Positions 8,862 through 17,765 of a stretch of 35,533 nucleotides of DNA are shown here, in pieces (the first letter of the stretch is position 1; each line of letters starts with the position of its first letter). The stretch comes from an uncultured Bacteroidales bacterium (GTDB lineage Bacteria > Bacteroidota > Bacteroidia > Bacteroidales > Muribaculaceae). The stretch spans positions 1-35,533 of the forward strand of contig URIC01000018.1 of the NCBI GenBank assembly GCA_900547755.1. The letters are read 5' to 3'. A model generated the notes under the pieces. It ran no database searches, was not told the origin of the DNA, and saw nothing but the letters and a program-made list of their open reading frames with translations. A program made the position numbers and the translations under genes.

Positions 8862-9380
8862 TCAGAAGATGGGGAAAGCCGAGTTGGTGTACACGAACTT
8901 GCGGTCGAAGTCTTGCTGGCTCATTGTGAGCATCATGATGCCCTGGATAAAGGGAATGATGCTCCATACACCGCAGGTGACGATACTGATGACTATGGAT
9001 AGGATGCCGGCCACGGGTTTGTTCAGATAGAAGTACTGGATGCCTATGCTGCCGAGCAGAAGCGCCAGCAGGCCTGCTGTGGTCTTATCCTTGGGCGCCG
9101 CGTAGTTGCCTGGGCCGCTGGCGCCGGGATTCAAGGGGGGTACCGGGCCGCCGGTTGCTCCTGTAAAGCCCTGGGGCCCTCCGGCAGGACCGCCGGAGAC
9201 ACCGTTGTTGACCGGGTTGATGAGGCTCATCAGCTCGGGCAGTGTGTACACGGGTACCCAATTGGCCATGCCTGTGGCCCATACCTGGGAGTTAGGAGTC
9301 AGACCGTAGGAAATGAGTTGTTCCTTGGACATAGGGCCTACCTGCTGTCCGTTGTAAAGTATATACCATTGCTGTGCCAT
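8862..9380 (-). CDS. GYF_2 and TM2 domain membrane protein, 172 aa
   Basis: Residues 1-50 form a GYF_2 domain (WYILYNGQQVGPMSKEQL...TPNSQVWATGMANWVPV), a small fold that binds proline-rich peptides in related proteins. A Gly/Pro-rich linker follows at about 57-95. Residues about 98-155 form a TM2 domain: two membrane helices (AGLLALLLGSIGIQYFYLNK and a second helix with GVWSIIPFIQGIMMLT) joined by a short turn. The protein is therefore probably held in the inner membrane with the GYF_2 domain in the cytoplasm. It is common in Bacteroidales, but no function is established. It lies 60 bp after rnhB on the same strand. Confidence 0.8.
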   Translation of the reverse strand: MAQQWYILYNGQQVGPMSKEQLISYGLTPNSQVWATGMANWVPVYTLPELMSLINPVNNGVSGGPAGGPQGFTGATGGPVPPLNPGASGPGNYAAPKDKTTAGLLALLLGSIGIQYFYLNKPVAGILSIVISIVTCGVWSIIPFIQGIMMLTMSQQDFDRKFVYTNSAFPIF

Positions 9381-9440
9381 GTCTGTGAGGTTTAAATCAT
9401 TAATGGTTCAAATATCTGAGGAGTTGATGAATATTCGTGT

Positions 9441-10037
9441 TCAGACGAGTCTGAAGGATTTGCGGTGATAGGGGCACGGACCATGCTCGGCTATTGCTTT
9501 TCGGTGGGCTGCCGTGGGATATGCCTTGTTCTGTTGCCACATGTACTGCGGGTATTCTTCCGCCAGGTGTCGCATCAGTTCGTCGCGGTGGGTTTTTGCC
9601 AGCACAGAGGCTGCGGCTATGGAGGCATACAGGGCATCGCCGTGCACGATTGTGGTGTGCGGTATGCCGTCGGGGTGCGGAGTGAAGCGATTGCCGTCTA
9701 CCAGGATGTGGTCCGGACGTATGGTCAGTCCGCTCACGGCGCGTTGCATGCCGGTGATAGAGGCTTGCAGGATGTTGATGCGGTCTATTTCCTCGGCCGA
9801 TACCATGACCACACACCAGCTCAGCGCTTCCCGCTCTATTATAGGGCGGAGTATGTTACGCTGCTTCTCGGTCAGCTTCTTTGAGTCGGCCAAGAGGGGA
9901 TGGCTGAATCCGGGCGGGAGGATTACGGCGGCGCAGGCTACGGGGCCGGCCAGACAACCGCGTCCGGCTTCGTCGCAGCCGGCCTCTATGCGGTCAGGTT
10001 CCAGACAGGGTTTGAGAGATGTGTGAGCGGCACCCAT
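9441..10037 (-). CDS. rnhB: Ribonuclease HII
   Basis: Removes RNA from RNA-DNA hybrids and nicks at single ribonucleotides misincorporated in DNA. All catalytic acids are visible: D22 and E23 in CDEAGRG, D114 in VDGN, D134 in GDALYASIAAASVLAK. Also typical are DSKKLTEKQR and the C-terminal HRKSFR. The length of 198 residues is normal. Its ATG overlaps the stop of the upstream polyprenyl synthase gene by one base (TGATG), so the two are probably translated together. Confidence 0.95.
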   Translation of the reverse strand: MGAAHTSLKPCLEPDRIEAGCDEAGRGCLAGPVACAAVILPPGFSHPLLADSKKLTEKQRNILRPIIEREALSWCVVMVSAEEIDRINILQASITGMQRAVSGLTIRPDHILVDGNRFTPHPDGIPHTTIVHGDALYASIAAASVLAKTHRDELMRHLAEEYPQYMWQQNKAYPTAAHRKAIAEHGPCPYHRKSFRLV

Positions 10038-11014
10038 CAGCTTTCTCTTGAGATGATGAATCCGAACAGGTCGTGCAAGGCCTGACGGGCGGGGGTGTCA
10101 GGGTATTTTTCCAGCAGAGGCAGGGCGCGGGTGTGTATGTCGGCCATGCTTTGGTATGCGGCTTCTATGCCGCCATGTGTGTGGGCGAATGTGGTGAGGG
10201 TGCGTATCTGCTCCTCGCTCAGCTCCTCGGTGTCGCGCAACATGGCTTTCATCTCCTCGGCCTCCCGGGCGGGAGCGGTCTGTAGGGCCAGGAGCAGCGG
10301 GAGGGTCACCTTGCCTTCGCGCAGGTCGTTGCCGCTGGGCTTGCCGGTCTGCACGGAGGGGAAGTAGTCGAATATGTCGTCACGTATCTGGAAGCAGAGT
10401 CCCAGCATCTCGGCGTATTCTATCAGCGGGCGGGCCTCCTCGTAGTCTATGCCGTGGGCATTGGCTCCTACAAGGGCGCAGTGCATGAACAGAGAGGCCG
10501 TCTTCTTGTGGATGGCCGTGAAGTAACTGTCTGTGAGGAACGAATGGTCGCGGGCGTTGCAAATCTGGTGTATCTCGCCTTGCGACAGCTCTTTGCCTAA
10601 GGCGGACAGGGATTTCACGATTTCCAGATTATTGGTGCGCACGGCTTCGGCCAGGGCTGCCGAGACGAAAAAGTCCCCCACCAGGACGGCGATGTGGTTG
10701 TCCCACACGGCGTTGATGGTGTCGCGGCCACGGCGCCTCTTGGTCTCGTCCACCACGTCGTCGTGTATAAGGGAGGCGTTGTGCAGCAGTTCCAGGGAGG
10801 CGGCTGCGTGGAGTACCTGCCCGTCTATGTCCCCGAACATACGCGAGCATAGCATAACCATGACGGGGCGTATCTGCTTCCCTTTGGTTTGCAGATAACG
10901 TCCGGTAATCTCGTTCATTAACGGTGTGTCCTCAGAGTGCAGCGCCTTCGCTATTATCTCGTTCAGGCTACCTATCTCGGCAGACAACTCAGCTGTGATT
11001 TCTTGAAAGGTCAT
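10037..11014 (-). CDS. ispB: trans-Polyprenyl diphosphate synthase
   Basis: Adds isopentenyl diphosphate units to an allylic primer to make the long all-trans prenyl chain used for menaquinone in this phylum. The two Asp-rich motifs are intact: DDVVD at residues 85-89 (followed by ETKRRRG) and DDIFD near 210 (QIRDDIFDY). KGKQIRP near 44-50 binds isopentenyl diphosphate. The length of 325 residues is normal. Chain length cannot be read safely from the sequence; octaprenyl-type is the usual Bacteroidales annotation, so the symbol is by family. It heads an operon with rnhB and faces polA across overlapping divergent promoters. Confidence 0.85.
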   Translation of the reverse strand: MTFQEITAELSAEIGSLNEIIAKALHSEDTPLMNEITGRYLQTKGKQIRPVMVMLCSRMFGDIDGQVLHAAASLELLHNASLIHDDVVDETKRRRGRDTINAVWDNHIAVLVGDFFVSAALAEAVRTNNLEIVKSLSALGKELSQGEIHQICNARDHSFLTDSYFTAIHKKTASLFMHCALVGANAHGIDYEEARPLIEYAEMLGLCFQIRDDIFDYFPSVQTGKPSGNDLREGKVTLPLLLALQTAPAREAEEMKAMLRDTEELSEEQIRTLTTFAHTHGGIEAAYQSMADIHTRALPLLEKYPDTPARQALHDLFGFIISRES

Positions 11015-11038
11015 GGGTATGTTATGCGAAAATCAGTG

Positions 11039-11046
11039 CAAAGATA
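11039..11046 (-). promoter_or_regulatory. -7 box for the polyprenyl synthase-rnhB operon
   Basis: TATCTTTG on the minus strand, about 25 bp before the ATG at 11014. No good TTTG lies at the expected -33 distance, so the upstream half is weak. Confidence 0.4.
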
Positions 11047-11055
11047 TAAAAATTT

Positions 11056-11086
11056 TTTGGCTTTTGGAATTTAATTGGTAATTTTG
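11056..11086 (+). promoter_or_regulatory. Promoter of polA
   Basis: TTTG (11056-11059), 19-bp spacer, TAATTTTG (11079-11086), about 48 bp before the ATG. It lies nearly on top of the divergent promoter for the polyprenyl synthase. Confidence 0.65.
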
Positions 11087-11134
11087 CTCTCACACCCGGG
11101 GCGATTTGCTCCGTAACCTTATACCGGAACTCCC

Positions 11135-13915
11135 ATGCCAGACTTTCCCGACAATAAGCCCAGACTGTTTCTGCTTGACGCATACGCTCTGATTTTCAGG
11201 GCCTACTATGCCCTTATCAAGATGCCCCGCACCACCAGTACAGGGTTCAACACCTCTGCCATATTCGGTTTTGTAAACACCCTCGAAGAATTGCTCCGCA
11301 AGGAGAAACCCACCCACATCGCCGTCTGCTTTGACCCGGCGGGACCCACTTTCCGCCACGAGGCTTACGAGGCATACAAGGGGGAGCGGGAGGCTACCCC
11401 CGAGGACATCAAGCTCTCCATACCCATTATCAAGAGGATAATCGGCGCCTACCGAATCCCGGTGCTTGAGGTGCCCGGCTATGAGGCCGACGATGTGATA
11501 GGCACCATGTCGGTGCGTGCCTCGCAGGCCGGTTTCCAGACGTATATGATGACTCCCGACAAGGATTTCGGACAGCTTGTCTCCCCCGATGTGTTCCAGT
11601 ATAAGCCTGCTTACAGGGGCAATGAGTTTGAGTTGCGCGGGCCTGAACAGGTGTGTGAAAGGTATGGTATTTCCCGACCTGAACAGGTCATTGACATCCT
11701 GGCTCTTATGGGCGACAAGGTGGACAATATACCCGGTTGTCCCGGTGTGGGCGAGAAGACGGCCATGAAACTGGTGGCTCAGTTCGGCACAGTGGAGGAG
11801 CTGATAGCCGGTGTGGATTCCCTGAAGGGCGCTCTCCGTCGAAAGGTGGAGGAGAACACTGAGCAGATAGTCTTTTCCAAATATCTGGCCACTATACGCA
11901 CGGATGTGCCTGTGGATGCGTCTCCTGAAGACCTGGTGCGTCGCTCCGAGGACACCGAGGAGCTGTGCCGCATTTTCCGCGAGTTGGAGTTCCGCACACT
12001 GGAGCGCCGTGTCATGGAGCGTATAAAAGGGAGCCCGCAGGATGCCGTCTCCCCCTCACAGCCTCGTGGAGGCGCGGTGCAAGGCTCTCTGTTTGACTCT
12101 TCCGATGAGCTCTCTCAGGTTATCAATACACCGGTCACGGCCGAACTGAAGGCTCTTCCGGCTCCTGACCTCGATGTCCTGGAGACGGAAGTGCGCGATG
12201 CCGGACGGTATGCTGTGCTTTCGTTGGCCGACGGCCTCTCGGACATGACCGCCGTTCCCGAAGGCTGGGCTATTGCGCTCGCTTCCGACAAGGTCTACTA
12301 TCTCCCCGCTTCACGGCCTGGCGCTTCCGGACTCATGGCGCGTCTTATGGCCGACAAGGCTCTTGTCACTATCGGGGCCGACATTAAAAGGGAGTATGTG
12401 ATTCTACGCAATCTTTTGCCGGACAGCGACTTTGTGCCCGCCAATTACTTTGACATAAGTCTGGCCCACTATGTGCTGGATGCCGAGGGCGGTCACGGTG
12501 TACCTGTGCTGGCCGGCCATTACCTGAACCGCATGGTCAAGAGTCCGGACGAACTGCTGGGGAAGGGCGCCAGGCGTATGAGTCTCGCCTTTGTGGACTC
12601 CGACAGCCTCATGGCATGGGCCGGGGAGCAGGCCGCCGCTGTTTTCGACCTTTACTTCCCTCTCAGGACTCATATAGAGATGGAGGGGATGCAGGCCCTG
12701 TATTCCGACATTGAATTGCCTTTGGCCATTGTTCTCGCGGATATGGAGCGCACGGGGGTCCGTATAGACGTGCAGGCCCTTGACGAGGCCGCCGGGTCTA
12801 TGCGCGGACGACTTGCATCGCTTGAAAATGAAATCCATATTCTTGCCGGTGTGGAGTTTAACGTAGGTTCTCCTGCAAAGGTGGGCGAGGTCCTGTTCGA
12901 CCGTTTGAAACTGGACCCCAAGGCCAAGAAGACCAAAACCGGACAGTATTCCACTTCCGAAGAGGTGCTGGAGAAGCTCGTGTCCGCGCATCCTATTGTG
13001 GCCAAGATACTGGAATACAGGCAGATTAAAAAGTTGCTCAGCACCTATCTCACTGCGTTGCCCGGATGGATAAACTCTGCTACGGGAAAGATACACACCA
13101 CTTACAACCAGACTGTTACATCCACAGGCCGCATCTCCTCCTCGGACCCCAACCTGCAGAACATACCTGTGCGCGACGAGATGGGCCGTGACATACGCAA
13201 GGCTTTCATACCGGACTCCGGACAGATTTTCCTTTCGGCGGACTACAGCCAGATAGAGTTGCGCCTCGTGGCCGACATGGCCTCGGACCCGGTGATGCTC
13301 GATGCTTTCGAACACGACAGGGACATACACGCCATTACAGCCGCCAGGATATACCACGAGGATATGCGGAGCGTCACTCCCGACCAGCGGCGTAAGGCCA
13401 AGACGGCCAATTTCGGCATCCTCTACGGCATCTCCCCTTTCGGTCTCGCAAACCGTCTGAACATACCCCGCGTGGAGGCCAAGGAGCTGATTGACGGATA
13501 TTTCCGTACTTTCCCGACAATACGCGACTACATGGACCGAAGCATCGAGCGTGCCCGAGAGCAGGGATACGTCACCACTATCCACGGACGGCGGCGCCGT
13601 CTGGCCGACATCAACAGCCGCAATCCGGTGGTCAGAGGCTATGCCGAGCGCAACGCCATTAACGCGCCCATACAAGGCTCTGCCGCCGACATTATCAAGA
13701 TAGCCATGGTCCGCATACACGCCGAGATGAGGGAGAGGGGGATGAAGAGCGTCATGACCATGCAGGTACACGACGAGCTTAACTTCAGTGTCGTCCCCGA
13801 CGAATTGCCGGCGATGCAGGAGCTGGTGATACGGCAGATGGAGGGCGCGTATTCCGGCAAAGTAAAGCTCGCCGCTTCCATGGGAGTAGGTCGGAACTGG
13901 CTTGAGGCCCACTGA
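11135..13915 (+). CDS. polA: DNA polymerase I, proofreading site apparently lost
   Basis: Repair polymerase that fills gaps and removes Okazaki primers; 926 residues. The 5' nuclease domain (about 1-300) keeps its acids: LLDAYALIFRAYYA, PGYEADDVIG, TPDKDFGQLV, MGDKVDNIPG. The polymerase domain keeps motif A (ADYSQIELRL, about 702), motif B (RKAKTANFGILYGIS, about 752) and motif C (VHDELN, about 877). The middle 3'-5' exonuclease domain (about 340-520) is degenerate. Where active relatives have DTET there is AVLSLADGLSDM. The second motif reads IKREY where active enzymes have a KYD-type Asp, and the third reads WAGEQAAAV where active enzymes have Y-x-x-x-D. It is expected to polymerise without proofreading. 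A hairpin terminator follows. Confidence 0.95.
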   Translation: MPDFPDNKPRLFLLDAYALIFRAYYALIKMPRTTSTGFNTSAIFGFVNTLEELLRKEKPTHIAVCFDPAGPTFRHEAYEAYKGEREATPEDIKLSIPIIKRIIGAYRIPVLEVPGYEADDVIGTMSVRASQAGFQTYMMTPDKDFGQLVSPDVFQYKPAYRGNEFELRGPEQVCERYGISRPEQVIDILALMGDKVDNIPGCPGVGEKTAMKLVAQFGTVEELIAGVDSLKGALRRKVEENTEQIVFSKYLATIRTDVPVDASPEDLVRRSEDTEELCRIFRELEFRTLERRVMERIKGSPQDAVSPSQPRGGAVQGSLFDSSDELSQVINTPVTAELKALPAPDLDVLETEVRDAGRYAVLSLADGLSDMTAVPEGWAIALASDKVYYLPASRPGASGLMARLMADKALVTIGADIKREYVILRNLLPDSDFVPANYFDISLAHYVLDAEGGHGVPVLAGHYLNRMVKSPDELLGKGARRMSLAFVDSDSLMAWAGEQAAAVFDLYFPLRTHIEMEGMQALYSDIELPLAIVLADMERTGVRIDVQALDEAAGSMRGRLASLENEIHILAGVEFNVGSPAKVGEVLFDRLKLDPKAKKTKTGQYSTSEEVLEKLVSAHPIVAKILEYRQIKKLLSTYLTALPGWINSATGKIHTTYNQTVTSTGRISSSDPNLQNIPVRDEMGRDIRKAFIPDSGQIFLSADYSQIELRLVADMASDPVMLDAFEHDRDIHAITAARIYHEDMRSVTPDQRRKAKTANFGILYGISPFGLANRLNIPRVEAKELIDGYFRTFPTIRDYMDRSIERAREQGYVTTIHGRRRRLADINSRNPVVRGYAERNAINAPIQGSAADIIKIAMVRIHAEMRERGMKSVMTMQVHDELNFSVVPDELPAMQELVIRQMEGAYSGKVKLAASMGVGRNWLEAH

Positions 13916-13950
13916 CCAGACGGCGATATGCGGTTCCTGAAGAACCCGCT

Positions 13951-13992
13951 GAAAAAGGAATCGGCGGCTTTACAAGGTTGCCGATTCTTTTT
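13951..13992 (+). terminator. Rho-independent terminator after polA
   Basis: Arms GAATCGGC (13958-13965) and GCCGATTC (13980-13987) with a 14-nt loop. The stem is extended by A-rich and T-rich flanks and is followed by a T run. Confidence 0.7.
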
Positions 13993-14035
13993 CGCTGCTT
14001 GATGCGCGGTAAAATAGGTGAAAATGCTTTAATAA

Positions 14036-14067
14036 ATTGGCTAATCCGTAGATTTTTAGTAACTTTG
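14036..14067 (+). promoter_or_regulatory. Promoter of secA
   Basis: ATTG (14036-14039), 20-bp spacer, TAACTTTG (14060-14067). This leaves a leader of about 80 bases before the ATG at 14151. Confidence 0.6.
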
Positions 14068-14150
14068 CCTGACAATTTCGCTGACACCTCCGGGGCACCA
14101 TTCGCTTCGGAGTTGAAATGCGTTGATATACATATATTTACATTATTTTT

Positions 14151-17100
14151 ATGGGATTCAGTACGATTCTTAAGAAGATTTTCGGAGACCAGAGTGAAAG
14201 GGCTGTACGCCCCCTCTGGGACAGACTGAACAAGGAAATCAATCCTATTTCAGAGGAAATCGTTTCGATAAGCAACGATGAACTCCGCCACCGCATCGAC
14301 GTCATACGTGACGATATTCGTGGCGCAGCTCAGACTTACAAGGACCAGATAGCCGATACCCGCAAGGAAATCGAGACCCTGGACTATGACAAGCGTGAAC
14401 CGCTATGGCGTAAAATCGACGACCTCAAGGAGCAGTACTTCTCGCTCTACGCCCAGAAACTTGATGCCGCGCTCCCGGAAGTGTTCGCCGTGGTCAAGGA
14501 GACAGCCCGCCGTTTCAAGGAGAATGACACCATCGAGGTGACTGCCACTCAGGCTGACCGCGACCTCGCAGCCGCAGGCAAGGACTTTGTCTCTATCGAA
14601 GGAGACAAGGCTATCTACAAGAATGAGTGGATGGCCGGAGGTAACCTTATGAAGTGGGATATGGTACACTACGACGTGCAGCTTATCGGCGGACAGGTGC
14701 TTCACGGTATTCTCCAGGGTGACAGGAAGGTGTCCAACAACATAGCCGAGATGGCCACCGGTGAGGGCAAGACCCTCGTGGCTACTCTGCCTGTGTTCCT
14801 CAACGCCCTTACCGGCGAAGGCGTCCACGTGGTGACTGTGAATGACTATCTGGCCAAGCGTGACTCCGAATGGATGGGCCCCCTCTACCAATTCCACGGC
14901 CTCTCGGTAGACTGTATAGACAAGACCGAACCGAACAGCGCCGACCGCCGCGCGGCATATAAGGCGGACATTACTTTCGGTACCAACAACGAGTTCGGCT
15001 TTGACTACCTGCGCGACAATATGGCCGCTCAGACCTCCGAGCTGGTGCAGAGGGAGGACCACTACTACGCTATTGTGGATGAGGTGGACTCCGTACTCAT
15101 TGACGATGCACGTACCCCTCTCATTATCTCCGGTCCTGTACCCAAGGGAGATGACCAGATGTTCAACAGCTTCAAGCCCAATGTGCAGAAAGTGGTGGAG
15201 GCACAGCGCAAGCTCGCCAACAACCTCCTCATAGAAGCCAAGGGTAAACTGGCCGCCGCATGGAGCGATGACCCCAAGGAGGTGGCCAAATATGACCACG
15301 GTCAGAATCCGGACGGCAAACCCGTCACCGCCAAACAGCTCGAAGAAGAAGGCGGCTTGGCTCTATTCCGCACTTACAAGGCGCTCCCCAAATACGGCCC
15401 CCTTATCAAATTCCTCAGTCAGGACGGAGTGAAGCAGCTCATGCTCAAGGTGGAAGCCAAATTCATGGCCGACAACAACCGCGAAATGCCCGTAGCGGTG
15501 GAACCCCTCTTCTTCGTCATTGACGAGAAGAACCGCTCCATCGAGCTTACCGACAAGGGCATCGAGGTCCTTACCGGTACCACCGACGACCCTGAGTTCT
15601 TCATCCTCCCCGATATAGCAGCCCAGCTCAGTGCCGTGGAGAACGAAAACCTTGACAAAGAAGCCAAGATTCAGAAAAAGGACGACCTCCTGCAGAACTA
15701 CTCCATAAAGGCCGAGCGTGTGCATACCGTCAATCAGCTCCTGAAGGCTTACACCCTCTTTGACATTAACGTGGAATACGTTATAGACGATGGCAAGGTG
15801 AAAATCGTAGACGAGCAGACAGGCCGTATCATGGAGGGCCGCCGCTACTCCGATGGCCTGCACCAGGCCATAGAGGCCAAGGAGGGCGTGAAGGTGGAAG
15901 CCGCCACACAGACCTTCGCGACGATTACCCTGCAGAACTACTTCCGTATGTACCGCAAGCTCGCGGGTATGACCGGTACCGCTATGACCGAGGCCGGCGA
16001 GTTCTACGACATCTATAAGCTCGAAGTGGTGGAAATACCCACCAACCGCCCTGTAATCCGCAACGACATGAACGACCGCGTCTATCGCACCAAGAAGGAG
16101 AAATACGCGGCCGTGATTGACGAAGTGGAGGCCATGGTCAAGGTAGGGCGTCCCGTACTGGTGGGTACCACCTCCGTAGAGATTTCCGAGCTCCTTAGCA
16201 AGATGCTCAACCTGCGCAAAATCCCTCACCAGGTGCTGAACGCCAAACTGCACCAGAAGGAGGCCGATATCGTGGCGCAGGCCGGTAAGACCGGAACTGT
16301 GACCATAGCCACCAATATGGCCGGACGAGGTACCGACATCAAGCTCACCCCGGAGGTGAAAGAGGCCGGCGGTCTCGCCATCATAGGTACCGAGCGTCAC
16401 GAATCACGTCGTGTGGACCGTCAGCTTCGCGGTCGTGCCGGTCGTCAGGGTGACCCGGGTTCCTCGGTGTTCTTCGTCTCCTTCGAGGACCAGGTGATGC
16501 GTCTGTTCGCTTCCGAGCGAGTGGTGAAGACACTGGACCGTCTCGGTTTCAAGGAGGGTGACATGATTGAGTCCAAGATGGTGTCCCGCTCCATCGAGAA
16601 CGCTCAGAAACGTGTGGAAGAGAATAACTTCGGCATACGTAAGCGTCTTGTGGAATACGACGATGTGATGAACGCCCAGCGTAAAGGCGTGTACGGACGT
16701 CGCCAGAACGCCCTCAAGGGTGAGCGTATAGGCACCGACATAGCGAATATGATTTACGAGCAGTCGCAGGAACTCGCATCTGCTTATACCAACGAATACG
16801 ACATCCTCTCCGAAGAGACGCTCAAGACCTTCGCTATGGAGCTGCCCTTCACCCGCGAGGAGGCTGTGAAGATGAATGTCAGTGACATGACAGACGCCAT
16901 AGCCGACGCCGCCATGAAAGCCATGGACCGCAACAAGGAGAAGATGCGCGAAAAGGCCATTCCCTGGATACGCAATTTCGTGGACAACCAGAACGCGAAG
17001 GGCCTCGTGGGCATACCTATGACCGATGGCCGCAAAGGCATATATCTGCGCACCGACCTCCAGGAGGCATACGATACGGATTGCCGTTCACTCACAAAGG

Positions 17101-17672
17101 CCTGGGAGAAGCAGGTGCTGCTCAGCGCCATCGACAAGGCTTGGCAGGAACAGCTCCGCGCCATGGACGAATTGCGTAAGTCCGTACAGAACGCATCTTA
17201 CGAGCAGAAAGACCCGCTGGTAATCTACAAGCTGGAGGCTTACGAGCTTTGGAAGACCATGCTTCATGACATGAATTCCAAGTCGGTGTCTACCCTTATG
17301 CGCGGACGCCTCGCGGTGCCTGACTTCGAGGAGGCTCAGGCTGCCGCCAAGGCCAAGGCCGAGGAACAGGCTGCACAGCAGCAACAGGCCAAGGCACAGC
17401 AGCACGCACGTCTCGCGGCTGCCGGCAACAATATGCAGCAGATGCGTCGCGAATACAATGGCTACACATCCACTAACCCCTACGCCAACTATTCCACTAC
17501 ACGCGACAGCTACGACGCGCAGGCACAGGCGCAGCGCCAGGCCGCGCAGAACGCAGGCCGTCAGCAAGGCCCGGTCCAGCCCCGCAAAGCCGAACCTAAG
17601 GTAGGCCGCAACGACCCATGTCCCTGCGGTTCCGGCAAGAAGTACAAGAATTGTCACGGACGTAACCTTTGA
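14151..17672 (+). CDS. secA: Preprotein translocase ATPase SecA
   Basis: Motor that pushes unfolded secretory proteins through SecYEG. Walker A is at about 202-209 (ATGEGKTL) and the DEVD-type Walker B at about 308 (IVDEVDSVLIDDARTP). Other signatures are VTVNDYLAKRDSEWM, FGTNNEFGFDYLRDNM, the TNMAGRGTDIKL motif and RQLRGRAGRQGDPGSS. The C-terminus is Gln/Ala-rich and ends with a zinc-binding tail (CPCGSGKKYKNCH), which in known SecAs contacts SecB and lipid. At 1,173 residues it is longer than the E. coli protein because of insertions between about 340 and 520, as is usual in Bacteroidetes. It has its own promoter and terminator. Confidence 0.98.
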   Translation: MGFSTILKKIFGDQSERAVRPLWDRLNKEINPISEEIVSISNDELRHRIDVIRDDIRGAAQTYKDQIADTRKEIETLDYDKREPLWRKIDDLKEQYFSLYAQKLDAALPEVFAVVKETARRFKENDTIEVTATQADRDLAAAGKDFVSIEGDKAIYKNEWMAGGNLMKWDMVHYDVQLIGGQVLHGILQGDRKVSNNIAEMATGEGKTLVATLPVFLNALTGEGVHVVTVNDYLAKRDSEWMGPLYQFHGLSVDCIDKTEPNSADRRAAYKADITFGTNNEFGFDYLRDNMAAQTSELVQREDHYYAIVDEVDSVLIDDARTPLIISGPVPKGDDQMFNSFKPNVQKVVEAQRKLANNLLIEAKGKLAAAWSDDPKEVAKYDHGQNPDGKPVTAKQLEEEGGLALFRTYKALPKYGPLIKFLSQDGVKQLMLKVEAKFMADNNREMPVAVEPLFFVIDEKNRSIELTDKGIEVLTGTTDDPEFFILPDIAAQLSAVENENLDKEAKIQKKDDLLQNYSIKAERVHTVNQLLKAYTLFDINVEYVIDDGKVKIVDEQTGRIMEGRRYSDGLHQAIEAKEGVKVEAATQTFATITLQNYFRMYRKLAGMTGTAMTEAGEFYDIYKLEVVEIPTNRPVIRNDMNDRVYRTKKEKYAAVIDEVEAMVKVGRPVLVGTTSVEISELLSKMLNLRKIPHQVLNAKLHQKEADIVAQAGKTGTVTIATNMAGRGTDIKLTPEVKEAGGLAIIGTERHESRRVDRQLRGRAGRQGDPGSSVFFVSFEDQVMRLFASERVVKTLDRLGFKEGDMIESKMVSRSIENAQKRVEENNFGIRKRLVEYDDVMNAQRKGVYGRRQNALKGERIGTDIANMIYEQSQELASAYTNEYDILSEETLKTFAMELPFTREEAVKMNVSDMTDAIADAAMKAMDRNKEKMREKAIPWIRNFVDNQNAKGLVGIPMTDGRKGIYLRTDLQEAYDTDCRSLTKAWEKQVLLSAIDKAWQEQLRAMDELRKSVQNASYEQKDPLVIYKLEAYELWKTMLHDMNSKSVSTLMRGRLAVPDFEEAQAAAKAKAEEQAAQQQQAKAQQHARLAAAGNNMQQMRREYNGYTSTNPYANYSTTRDSYDAQAQAQRQAAQNAGRQQGPVQPRKAEPKVGRNDPCPCGSGKKYKNCHGRNL

Positions 17673-17702
17673 TTCCCCGGTTCCGCCGGTACGATTACAG
17701 AT

Positions 17703-17739
17703 AAAAAATCGGACGCATCTCAGGTGCGTCCGATTTTTT
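17703..17739. terminator. Bidirectional terminator between secA and the outer-membrane barrel gene
   Basis: Perfect 15-bp stem (17703-17717 with 17725-17739) and 7-nt loop. An A run precedes and a T run follows, so it can end transcription from both sides. Confidence 0.85.
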
Positions 17740-17765
17740 TACCTGTCCGGGTTTCGAAGACCGGT

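Noticed and set aside
12404..13912. A 502-codon open frame on the minus strand inside polA
   Set aside because: It is antisense to conserved polymerase motifs, has no recognisable domain, and is explained by the codon pattern of a GC-rich gene. The same holds for the long antisense frames at 163-1218, 14403-15299 and 15363-16400.
14490..15720. Extra sequence in SecA as a novel domain
   Set aside because: Bacteroidetes SecA proteins usually carry such insertions, so the length is normal for the phylum.
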